In this document: positions 10,060 through 22,100 of the stretch, piece by piece
Position numbering within the stretch: position 1 is the stretch's first letter
How the letters are laid out: every line of letters begins with the position of its first letter
DNA from: Echinarachnius parma
Taxonomy: Eukaryota; Echinodermata; Echinoidea; Clypeasteroida; Echinarachniidae
Assembly (NCBI GenBank): GCA_037951105.1
Contig: JBAMJV010002973.1
Location: 1-64,000 of the forward strand
DNA length: 64,000 nt
Direction: 5' to 3'
The notes under the pieces: model-generated
Database searches by the model: none
What the model saw: the letters and a program-made list of their open reading frames with translations, nothing else
What the model was told of the DNA's origin: nothing
Made by a program: the position numbers and the translations under genes

Positions 10060-10412
10060 TTAAAGGGATTTAGTAACTTTGTTGACTGTTGATATATTAT
10101 GTGCAAAAGGTGATGAATGGTCGATACAATGTTTATTGTTGTGATTTGATATGTCCACTGATTGATGTGTGAAAATGTTACATTCATATGGCCAAGTAAT
10201 GCAAAGTGATATATATTCACTAACTCATTGCACTGACTTTGTACATGGTTATGAATATCTAGTGGATAGTTAAAAATCCGAACGCTTCAATCGTAAATAT
10301 CGAAATTCGAAATTCGAAAGACCCAAACCCGTCCCATGCATGCTGCTATTGTTAATACGAATACAACAAGGTATTAGAGTTCTAAGTAAATTTTGAGGAT
10401 TTGGACAATGTT
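10060..10412 (+). mobile_element. TTAA-type MITE (AGTAAC family), 3' end missing
   Basis: Starts TTAAAGGGATTTAGTAACTT. The body matches the copies at 59984-60378 and 60386-60774. It stops at GGACAATGTTAT, about ten bases before its expected end, where the LINE sequence begins. Confidence 0.65.
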
Positions 10413-11803
10413 ATATTATAGACTAACAGAACTCTGTATGAAAATGTACGATGAAGGAAAGTGGCCATCTGATTTTCAGAAAAGTATTCTGATTCCTATA
10501 GAGAAGAAAGCCAATACCAACAAATGTGAAGAACACAGGACTATAAGCCTAATATCACATGCATCAAAAATTATGCTAAAAGTATTACATCGTAGGCTAG
10601 AAGCAAAAGCAGAAGAATATCTAGGAGAGGATCAGTTTGGCTTTCGTAGAGGGAAAGGTACCCAGAGAAGCCATTGCAATGATGAGGGTCCTCAGTGAAA
10701 GAAATATCGAACACAATCAAGACATATACGTTTGTTTTGTTGATTTCGAGAAAGCTTTCGACCGTGTGATGTGGGAGAAGCTTATGGAGATACTCAAGAA
10801 AATTGGAGTAGACTGGAAGGACCGAAGGCTCATTGCTGAACTGTACATGAACCAAGAAGTTACAATCAGAGTCAATGGAGAGGAGTCAAGTCCAGGCACA
10901 ATTGGACGAGGCGTGAGACAAGGATGCCCACTCTCACCTCTACTATTCAACATCTATGTAGAAGAAATGGTCAATAAGGCACTTGAAACAGTAGAAGACT
11001 GCATTACAGTGGGTGGCTGCTCTCTTCAAGCTGTGCGGTATGCAGATGACCAGGCAATGATAACGAGCACTGAAGAAGGACTACAAGAAATGGTAACACA
11101 ACTCAATAACACCAGCGAACAATATGGAATGAAGATTAACATCAAGAAAACCAAGGTGATGAAGATTGGAAAACTGCCATCCAACCTGAGAATCAGTATT
11201 AATGGACAAATATTAGAACAGGTTACAGAGTTCAAGTATCTGGGAAGCGTGCTGTGCGAAAGTGGAAGATGCTCGAAAGAGATCAGAACTAGAATTGGAA
11301 TGGCAAAGAATGCTTTCATGAAGAGGAAGGAACTTTTCACACGGAGCATAAATCTCAGTCTGAAAAAGAGATAGTGAAGTCCCTGGTATGGAGCATCCTT
11401 CTCTATGCATCTGAAGCATGGACCATCATGAAATCAGACATCAACAGATTGGAAGCCTTTGAGATGTGGTGCTGGAGACGCATTCTGAAAATCAAATGGA
11501 CAGATAGAATCAACAACGAAAGAGTGTTGGAGACAGTCGGAGGAAGAGCGGAAACTAATTGGAATCATCCAGAACAGAAAGAGGAAATGGGTGGCACACA
11601 GCATCAGACATAACAATTTGCTCAGACTGGTACTGGAAGGAAGAATACCAGGAAAGAGATCAAGAGGAAGGAAACGCATCATGATGTTGGATTCTGTTAC
11701 GAATGGCCCATATGGAGACTTTAAAGAAGAGCCATGAGAAGAGAGGTGTGATGGTGATAAGGACCTGCTCCTGAGCAGAATCACCAGAAGAGATATTATA
11801 GAC
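10413..11803 (+). mobile_element. 5'-truncated LINE (non-LTR retrotransposon)
   Basis: Encodes the C-terminal part of a reverse transcriptase. In order: DQFGFRRGKGT, then in another frame VCFVDFEKAFDRV, GVRQGCPLSPLLFNIYVEEM, the catalytic YADD, FKYLGSVL, then LLYASEAWTI and LEAFEMWCWRRILKI. At least three frameshifts (near 10660, 11370 and 11545) show it is dead. The endonuclease and the start of the RT are absent. The 11 bases ATATTATAGAC occur at both edges (10413-10423, 11793-11803) and may be the target-site duplication. The clade is not assigned. Confidence 0.85.
10637..11374 (+). pseudogene. Reverse transcriptase fragment (palm/thumb)
   Basis: The longest surviving frame of the LINE, about 245 codons. 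It holds RT motifs from FVDFEKAFDRV through the YADD box to FKYLGSVLCESG, and ends at an early TAG that a one-base shift would bypass into EIVKSLVWSILLYASEAWT. Confidence 0.85.
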
Positions 11804-12450
11804 CCCTAAATAAGATGAGGGCGCTGTACATTAAAAGCATTGCTTTTCAACAGCGCTCTCTACGATATTTCAAACAATTTGTGTGATGATGAGTGTTTCG
11901 CTTTTGTTTTATCATATTTTTGTTATATTTTATCATGTTCCTTCCATTGTAAATGTTATTCTTTGTTGGAAATGAAAAATAAAATACATAAAATGAACAC
12001 AAAAGAGTCTCACAAAAATACAATGAAACATATTCTGTAATGTGCATGTCCTTCAATTATACTAGATATCAGATTTCGGATCAAATTAACAATCAAACAA
12101 ATCAGTATTATACCAAATTAATATACATGTATATATATATACTTGAATTGTGTAGCTGTAGGTGACCATTGAAGCTGTTGAATCATCATCGTCTTCAACA
12201 ACATTTAGCAACACAATTATTACTAATTGTGGTATTTACATAATTATTATGATGGGGTGGGAACATGGTAATGTGAGTCAATTAACAATATTAATCCGTG
12301 ACCCTCGTCACTGTTTCACCACCATGCACCGCCACCACAATCACCAATACCATCACCACCACCACCACCACCACCACCACCACCACATCATTGGAGACAA
12401 CAATCCCCCCCCCCCCCCCCCCCCCCCCTCCAACCTGGGCTAGGCTCCCC
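11804..12450. other. Non-coding, with CCA microsatellite and poly-C
   Basis: AT-rich up to about 12300, then (CCA)n at 12349-12386 and a run of about 20 C at 12405-12428. The long His, Thr or Pro frames across it are low-complexity artefacts. Confidence 0.6.
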
Positions 12451-13114
12451 GAGATCGAGTTACAAGTAACGGACGTAACTCGGGGTAAGCTGCATGCTGC
12501 GCTGCATGGGTGCTGCTGCACGCAAAAACATGCGTGGCGCGACTCGAGCTCCTTGCATGCTGCGCATTGCCATTGCATTTTGTACACGAATTGCATTATG
12601 CGCGTGTTGAAATGAATTACACATGGAATTTTGCATGTGCGAATTGTGTATGCTGTTCAGTGTGCAGTGGACGATTTTTGGTAGCTGTTTCACCGGTATT
12701 GCAGGCCTTGTTCCAATTTGGAAAAAATGATTTCTACTGGTTTACAGCAACCGAATAACTTCAAGAACACGATCGAATAAAAGACGAGGATATCAATGCT
12801 ACAGCTGAGCTGAAGAGAAACGAATTTTTCGAAGCATACGACTAAATCTACGCCGGGCCGCGGGTACCGGTTCCATTGCATTGATCTACGCAATATGGCG
12901 TACCGAATCGTGACTTGAGTGCAGTGTTGAATTACGTTGCGAGCTCCATTGAAATAACGTGCATGCAGGCGCAGCCGTCCGTGAGCTCGAGCGAGCCAAT
13001 GTTAACTCATCAAATCAACTTCGTATCTTCAACCTGATTTATGAAAAAACGCCGGTGAACTTGAAGACCATATGCTGGTGGCCCGATAAAGTTGATAATT
13101 CGAAGTTACAAACC
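12450..13114 (+). promoter_or_regulatory. Presumed promoter and 5' UTR of RBM26/27
   Basis: GC-richer than its surroundings, with several CpG and GCATGC-type words, lying directly upstream of the first RBM26 coding exon. No TATA box is obvious. The frame of exon 1 is open back to about 12959, but the first ATG in it is at 13115. Confidence 0.35.
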
Positions 13115-13176
13115 ATGCCAGCCATTCAAAATGTGGAGGATTTGAAAGCATGGTTAGCCAAAAAATTGGAACCCAT
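13115..13176 (+). CDS. RBM26: RBM26 exon 1 (start, PWI-like region)
   Basis: Begins MPAIQNVEDLKAWLAKKLEP. The ATG at 13115 is the first in this frame, and the vertebrate proteins begin at the same relative place. Donor GTGAGT at 13177. The last two bases (AT) join the first base of exon 2 to give the Ile of EPICDADP. Confidence 0.9.
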
Positions 13177-16100
13177 GTGAGTTTTAAAAAAAACAGCACC
13201 AATCTGCAATCATCATCATGCATGCGTCTTACTACTCTTAGTCTTAGTTCTTATGTTAAATCATGAATTGTGTGTTTCACTGGTTGTGAGCTTGAAAGTT
13301 GAATATAATGTTTGCAATGTATTCTTGGAAGTTGGAACATCTAATTCTAAAGACTAGTATAAAGTTTGCGACTTTGTGTGGTATTCATTTGCGTAGTTAA
13401 TTTTGCACATTGTGATTGATTTTGTAATTGCAAGATGGCGCAATGCCAATGGAAATTATAAAATATTATTACTGGGTCCTGGACCCTGGTGAGAGAAATA
13501 CAAATTCAAATGTCGCACTTTTTGGCTTGTGCATGAATGATGAAAATGCCTTCCAATCAGGTCGATAGTCATGATAGCAGTTCAGTAAATACGTAGGCTC
13601 TACAAAAAGTGTATAAATAGTAAAAGGAAGGGAAAACTTAGTGAATAGTGTGTGTGAACCGTGTGAACTTGTTTAATGTCGCCTTCAAATTCAAAATTTA
13701 AGCAGATCTGAGTTTCTGGTTTGTAACTTTTGTATGAACCAGAGGCAGAGCAATTTATAAAACACTGATTTCCTATTGAAAAAAATCATAATTAGGATGG
13801 GCATATCTCAGCCAATAGTATACTTAACTTAGATATTCGATTGTTTTCAAGCATTTGGACATTATTTTGTAATTTGTATGCTCTTTCAGAAAATGAAGTT
13901 AAAATGAGTAATTCTAAAAAGAGATATTTATGATGTTACAGCTTCGGTACTCTATTGTATTGGAATAGCTGCTTTGGCACCCATGCATGCATTGTTAACG
14001 CACAGTCCGCTTTACACAACAGTAATGTATGTATTGATTGGGGGGGGGAGGGGGGGGGGGGGGGGGGGGGGTAATTAAATATTTGTGGGGATTCCCACAT
14101 CTACACAATGCAGTATGAACATTACAAGCCAGATGCCATCTCCAGGTCGCACAGAGCACAGTATGTGTTGCCGTGTTAACAATGGCTGGCATAGCCATGC
14201 CTTTGTCTAACTATGCATTGCCTGCGACATGGTAATCTCTACTGATAATGATAATAAGAAGTCTATTACATGTAAATGCGCCAATTCCATCTTTTCAAGT
14301 TGCTCAGGGGGGTAGTTAACTCATCGTCAAACAAAGAAAGAAAGAAAAAAAGAAGGGAAAACAAAAAATATACATTTGAACGTAACTATGAAAACATAAA
14401 CATATTAAAATCAAATAATGAAACTATGCAAATTTATGCATCTTGGAAAAGGTATGTTTTCAAACTAGTCTTAAACCCCTTCACTTCGAGATTCTGAAAT
14501 CCCCATAGACTTTGTATAGACTTTGTACATAGCCCACCCTGTAAGCAACAGGTTAAAAGTTGTCTGGGAAGATTACCATTTTCTTTAAAAATCTATACAA
14601 ATATCACTTTGATTCAGATTAAATGGTTATTGTATCATTTATTCACAACTTAACTCTTTAATTATTAAAAGGTTTGTGTTTATTCTCTTTCAGATGTGAT
14701 GCAGACCCGAATGCCCTAGCCAAGTATGTGGTGGCGTTGGTCAAGAAGGACAAAACTGATGAAGAATTGAGGGCACTCTGCGTTGATCAGCTTGTCGTCT
14801 TTTTAGTTAATGGTAACTATATCTAAAAATCAATCTAGTCTACTTGATTAAATATAATCTTCAGTTTTGTTAGTTGGATTCCATCTTTAATCTCAAATGA
14901 AATTGAAGCCATATTTTTCTAAATTACATGATCTACAAAATTAATTCACAACAGATAGAAATAAGGTGATAGTTGTAGTTTGCCTTTGGCAACTGGTATG
15001 GGTTAGGGTTAGGGTTTTTTGCAGCCATAACGGCTTGCAGAATTTGCTTTTTAATTGTTTGTATTTGACATCTTAATCAAAGGACTTAAATTTTTGTTCT
15101 TCCTTAGTATTTTCTTTTTTAAATGTGCTTATTACAATAGTTAACCTGTTCAGGGCCACATTGCAGAAAGAGATACAATTAATTGTAAGTAAGTTTACAA
15201 TTTGTGAGTTACATGTAAAACCAATCAGATTTGCGCATTTACATGTAGAACACAAGATCTGACTTACTATTAATTGTATCTCTTTCTGCGACAGGGCAGT
15301 CAAACATTTTTTTTAAAACATCGTACAAATTCTAGGCACAGGAAGACCGCGATCTCAGATTTCATGGATTTGGAATGCTCCATTCACGAAACGGGGGTGT
15401 GGGGGTAAACAGAATGGAAAACTATACATATTAAACTTTTACAAATCGACCCAAATTTCTCAGAATTTGTATTCGTAAGTACAACAATTATTTTATTGAT
15501 ATTTCTATAATTTATACAAGTTTTATATTTTTGCCCGATCGGGCCACCAGCAAAAAAAATTATTTCGAGCATTGTTCTATCTATCCAAAGTGTGTGCAAT
15601 AACTATAGAGATATGGGTAAGGGGGGGGGGGGGGGGCAGAATGTGAAAACTGCACTCTGCGACAATTTTCTGTCCGCTGAAAACAAAATTCACTCTGAAA
15701 CTTTTGATTATCAACCTCTCTTACTTCTCTTTTTAAACCACACATCAATTGTTTTCTGTGAGGTATTAAATTTGCAAATAATTACCATGATTTTCTGAAC
15801 AATAGCTTCAACATTTGGTGGCCCGATCGGGCCACCAAAGATTAGAAATATGAGTTTTTTACTGGCCCGACAGCAATTTTTGGTGGCCCCGGTCCATCGG
15901 GCCTGTGCTTATTTCGAGCGTTGCATAAAGTACAATGGACTCAAATTTGGAATAAATGGATAAAATTATTTATTTATTTATGTTTCTTTCTGTGCAGATA
16001 CAGATAAATTTGTGGACGACTTGTTCGTAGCCCTTGTCGATAAATCCTACATTCCAGCGTCTAGCGTTGTCACTAACGATGGAGGAGACCTAGCATCGAC

Positions 16101-19100
16101 GGGCCAGCAACCCCATGTTGCATCCACCCCTCCAGAGCCAGCCAGTGTGGAAACGGCAAGCAAAGATGCTGCACAGTCACAGAACACACAGGACACCAGA
16201 CCCAAGGGCAATAGTAGAGAGGTAATTGATTACATCCCTAGTCCCGGGAAACAATTATAAAATGTTTTTGTTTGTTTGCTTGTTTGTTTGTTTTGGAGGG
16301 GTGGGGGGGGGGGGGGGGGTTCTTTTCAAGAGTGCCTAAATACATGTATAAATAGCAAAGTGTTACATTGAACACACAGGACACCAGACCCAAGGGCAAT
16401 AGCAGAGAGGTAATTGATTACATCCCTAGTCCAGGGAAACAATTATAAAATGTTTTTGTTTGTTTGTTTGGTTTGGAGGGGGGGGGGGGGGGGGGCTATT
16501 CTTTTTAAGAGTGCCTAAATATAAATAGCAAAGTGTTACATTGAACTCTGCAAATTTACAGGGGCTCTTTTATGATTTGTTGTTGTTTGTGTGTACATAC
16601 ATTGAGTCGCGGTGTATCACCGACTACATTGTACTTGCCATGATAATTTGTGAAATACATGGGCCCGTATTCACAAAGGAGGTTTGTAGGAGGTTTGTAC
16701 AAACCATGGTTTATCCATGGTCTACATCTATGGAGTGCCATTTGTAAACTAATGGAGAAAGAATGTAAACTCCTTACTTGTTATCAATGTTGATAATACA
16801 CATTTTAAAAATGCACCAAATAAGGCAAAAAAAAAACAACAACATGTTTAGCGTCCTGCTCTTTTGAAAAAAGGAAGGAGGAGGCCCTTTTTTTTTTTTT
16901 TTTCTTTTTTTCAAAATGGCCGACTTTTTTCAAAATGGCCGACTTTCGATCGCATCCATAAAGTACGTATTTAGACCATTTCCACAGCACAGTTACAGTG
17001 GCGAATGAGTCTAAGATATTAAAAGTACGATCTTTTTCAAAATAATTTTTTCCCCCAAAAAAATCACAAAATTTACATTTTTTTCGGATTTTTCACAAAA
17101 AAAAAAAAAAAAGAAAAAGCAGGCGGCCTCCAAAAAGGAAGCGGGCGGGGACGCTAAACATGTTTTTTTTTTTTTTTTGCCTAAATGTCATCTCACATGA
17201 TGAAATTTTCTGGTTAGCAACCACCAACAGTCATATCATTAGAAATTATAAATTGTTTTACTTGTTAATTGTATACGAGCAGCACTCCATCAGATGTAAA
17301 CCATGGATAAACCATGGTTCTATTGGAAGTGTTGATTTGTTATCCAAATATAATAACTAGGCTATCAATTTATTCAAAGCATGTTGAATAAATAGTTGTT
17401 GCAATTGCATTTTTGAATCGTTTTTAGAATTTCCCATGCATTGTAACAACCCTCGAAATTAACTTTTTTTGCTGGTGGCCCGGTCGGGCCAGTAAAATTA
17501 GTATTTTTCCAATTTTGGTGGCCCGAAACCAAAATCTACTGGCCCGAAAAAAATAAGGAAAAACAAAAGTAAAATTAAAACAATAACCATATTCATAGTT
17601 TCAGGGTACTGGGCAATGTTTAGCCTCATTTGTTACTGTATTCCAATGCTCGAAATTATCTTTTTTTCTGGTGGCCCGAAAATAAAATTTACAAACAAAG
17701 AAAAACAATGGTCATGACTACTTGGTCATTAATTGGTAAATTATGGAAGTTATGTGTTAAAATTACCACCATCATTAAAGAAATCCATCACTGAATAAAC
17801 AAAACAAAACCTAGAATCGAGCAGTTTCATCTAAGAGTCATCAACTGATGAAACTAAGCTCTTTTCCATGTACGATTTTGTTATTTTATGGTCCATAAAA
17901 TCTCCAACACAAAAAAACACACATGGGACTGAGCATAGCTAAGATAACTTTTCAAATCGGGAAATGAAATCACTTAAATCTTTGTTATTTTACAAGCTAA
18001 AATAATTCCAAGTAGTCACAAGTCTCTACCTTGTAAATATGATTCTTTCTAATACCTTCAAAAATCTGAATAATGATCCGAAAGATGAAATTATTCCCCT
18101 TTATTGACGGTATCGCGGACGGTATCGCAAAGGCAAGCACACTGCACTTTGCAATATGAATGAATGTGAAAAGTTAGACATGTGTTTTGATAGGTCTTAG
18201 TATGCACACATACTCCCTCTGTGGATTGGTTGTTCTATGTTTATATTCTACATGTTGCAAAGGCTTCCAGGGGGTGTGTGGGAAATTAAGAAAACATCAT
18301 AAGCATATGCTTTTACTTTTAGTCATTACACACCTCTGGAAGTTGTTTAATTTTACCATGATTTATCATGCAAGAAGTAGATAATTCAAGGGAGAGTGTT
18401 CATATGAGGAAATAGCACATATTTGTAGGCATAAATAAGGATTAATTCAACTAGCGCAAGTGCGCTTGCGACTTTTTATGTCCGTCCTTTTCATTTCTTG
18501 CAAATATTTAAATCACAATTAAAGTGTTTTTAAGAGGTGTCAAACTTGAGATTCATATTCCTTGATGTTGTCTTCTTATGGTTTAAACATTTGGTGGCCC
18601 GATCGGGCCACCAAACTTTGGCATTTTCATGTTTTTACTGGCCCGACCGCAACTTTTACTGGCCCCGGGCCATCGGGCCTACGCCAATTTCGAGCGTTGC
18701 ATTGTAATATTCAAGATAAATCTGCAAAATGATGTTACAGTCAATCCATTCTCTGAGCTTTGCAGTCTGTAGTCTCTGTCTCAGCCCCTACAAGAACTCT
18801 CCCACAACTTGTCAGTGTCTTACTGTCAAACCGTGGGATATATGTTGGGTCTAGACTGGAGACTACACACTGCAGGGAGATCCCCCACGATGTCACTATC
18901 CAAAAATATCCCATGGGGATATTCTGGATGGTGACATGACAAGTGGGCGGTCTCTTGAGCCCGCTGAAGAGTGACATGGTCTGATTGCAGCTTGGAACAA
19001 TTATATAATGTTTTTGTTAGTTTGTTTGTTTTGGAGGGGGGGGGGGGGGGGGTTCTTTTTAAGAGTGCCTAGATATATTATAAATAGCAAAGTGTTACAT

Positions 19101-22100
19101 TGAGCTCTGCAAATTTACAGGGGCTCTTTTTTGGATTTTGTTTGTTTGTGTGTGTGGAGGGGGGGGGGGGGGGGGAGGATTTATTTGGGGACTCTCCTGG
19201 AATCTGGGCTAGATCTCTGAGTCCCCTGTATATCTTATCAAATCTGCTCTATCAATATTATTTGTACATATAAAGACCCTTTTAACCCTCTCTGAGTGCC
19301 AAAATTGAAATTAAAAATATACTTGACTCTTGATCTTCTGACAATATTACACGAATAACTATAAATACACCATTTATCTACAATAAAAACAAGCTTTGTA
19401 AAGGAGCCGATCGTCTATGATACCAGTCATTCATGGCTGCCAGAATGCAGTGCACATGTGGATTGATTGTGACCATGGTATTTTCATTACTGTGTAATTT
19501 AAAGCACTCCAAAGTGACTATGTTCTTCTTTTTTGTTTTTCTCCCCCAGCCTGCAGACCTTGATGAGAGGGATCACAGGAGAGGCAGGAGGCATTCCAGA
19601 TCACACTCCAAGAGCAGATCCAGGAGCCATTCTCCACGCAATAGGAGCAGGAGTCGCAGCTTCAGCCCTGGGTACGAGATCGAAACAAAACAAAACAATA
19701 TAAAATTAATGTTTTAAAGCTACTGTCCACCTTTTGCAAGCTAACATTCCTAAAGTGTGAAATACTAAGTAATTGCTGATTTTGTTCTTCTAATAAAGTC
19801 AAATATTCCTAACCTAAAAGAAAATGCTCCTTTTGCCACATTGTTTGCATGCAAAATGCTAATCTGTACCTTCTTGCTATGTTTTGTTATATACTTATTG
19901 TATTGATGTACATGTATGCTTTCTATCATATTACATTATGTGCATTGTGAACCCACACTAATTATCCAATTTCTTTGTCAAATAAACTGAATCTAACATT
20001 GTTAATTCTGCTTCGTTTTGTAAATTGAAGGCGGAGGAGAAGACGTGAAGGCGACAGACGGAGAAGAGATGACCGGCTAGATCGCTACGGACAGGCGCGA
20101 CGCTATGGCGACAGGGGACAGTACGGGGACCGAGATAGAGACTGGAATCGTGACAGAGATCGAGACCGTGAAAGAGAAAGGGACAGAGATCGCAATCGCA
20201 TGAGGGATGGAAGAGGTCAGTGTTTTTTTGTGTTTCTTTGGGCCAAATTTCCTTAGAGGGTTCAATTTAAAGGGTACCACCACCCAAAAATAATATCCTT
20301 ATAAATGAAAGGTAACATCTTTAGTATTCCATTCCATCAACAAGTTCACAAAAATATGTGTCCAGAAAAAAATATATACTTGGAAAACGCATCACCATTC
20401 TAAAGCATGCATTCATGGGGTCTGTATGTACGAGACTAAGTGTGTGCAGAGCGAACGAATCGCCCGGGATTCTATAGTCTCCGAACGTACGCGTGAATAG
20501 CATTGGCGCACTCGCAAATGTTGGCCCGTATGGAACCAGGAAATAGTAGTGGTTCCGTAAGTGGTGGAAATTAATTGCTTTGTTTATGAATTACACAACC
20601 CTTTGCAAAATGTTAGGTATCTATTTAATATCACAAAACGGTACCAAAGCATATAATTATGTGTTGTTCTTTGCCTGGTGGTCCCCTTTAAGCCTACATG
20701 TAAGTTATGCGAATTGTATAATCCATGGGTTTTCTTACCTCATGTTATGTTATCTTAGATGCTTATTCCTTGGGTAAAAGTAAAGATACTGTTTAGTATA
20801 TGGGCTTTTAAATTAGAATTTCTCTGTTATCTCATCTTGTGCATGATCATTATCATGATCGGTGAAAAGGAATGCGGGCAACCACAAATGGAGAGGAAAT
20901 TATTGTACTGATAGATCGATCAGATAGATTGATTGATCCGATTGTCCACATTAAAAAAAAAACATAATTTGGGACTCCTTTGGCTGATAAATTGTAATAA
21001 TATTATGTTTGACCAGGCCACCAACAACCATGGTTAGGGCCTCCAATTTTTTGGCTCATGATTACCTAATAGCGGCAGGCTAAGGGTTATTTTAAAGATA
21101 GGGAAACTGACATCCTGAAGTATATAATAGAAACCTCATATGCTTGAATATTTATTTATGTTAGGTACTTATTTTGAATTTTTTTAATTTTACCTAATTT
21201 TGATAATTTGGTATAGAATCATATCATGTATTTTACCTTTACATTTCTGAATTGTCTACAGATATGGGGCGGTATGACGATCGCAACAGGAATCGTGACA
21301 GAGACGCTGAGAGGGATCGCAGCGGCGATAGGTCGAAGGAAAACATGGCAAAGTCGTCAGCTCTCAGCAGCGTCATCACCATTCCAAGAGCGGAGGGGCC
21401 AGAGGGGTCTCAGGGGATGCCTGGTCCTAGCAATGGCCCGCCACCAGAACGAAGACAACGGTGTCGGGACTTTGATGGTAGGTGACAACGCACTGGGTTC
21501 ATAAAAGTTGTCTTTATCCCCCAGTCAATTATATAATTTCATGTTAATTACCTTTTACTGATTCCAGATGACTGGCATAAGTTTATTGACATAGGGTCTC
21601 TTGATCAGGTTTTGCATGAATACATTCGTTGTCAGGCACTCAATCGATATAAAGTTACTTTGATAGCAGATTATCAAGATATTTTTCCAGATCAACATTT
21701 ATTGACAATTTATTAGAACTCTTGATCTGATTTGTTCTGTCTTTATGTCAGTAAGTATAACTTTGAAAATAATGCAAGCTTCTTATTATGTAATATTAAT
21801 CATGAATTTAAACAAACTTTATCCGTGAGCCGAGAGAATATAAATATGTTTTTTGTTGTCTTTGTCACAGAGCAAGGCTTCTGCATGAAGGGGGAATTCT
21901 GCCCCTTTGATCATGGCATGGATCCTGTAGTAGTGGAAGACATCAACATGCTGCCGTATGCTGGTCCTCCCCCACCCTCGGGCCCACAGCCACTCATGGA
22001 CCCCAGACCACCTGTGCCTACCCTCCCCCCAGCTCCACAACCCCCTCAACCTCCACTGCCCCCCTTACCACCGGGCCAGGCCCCACCCCCTCTCATGCCA

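Noticed and set aside
12162..12615. His-, Thr- and Pro-rich frames
   Set aside because: Produced by (CCA)n and poly-C; no splice context.
12959..13114. N-terminal extension of RBM26
   Set aside because: Frame is open, but it contains no ATG before 13115, and family members start at this point.
15000..15020. Telomere-like TTAGGGTTAGGG
   Set aside because: Only two to three units; too short to be an interstitial telomere.
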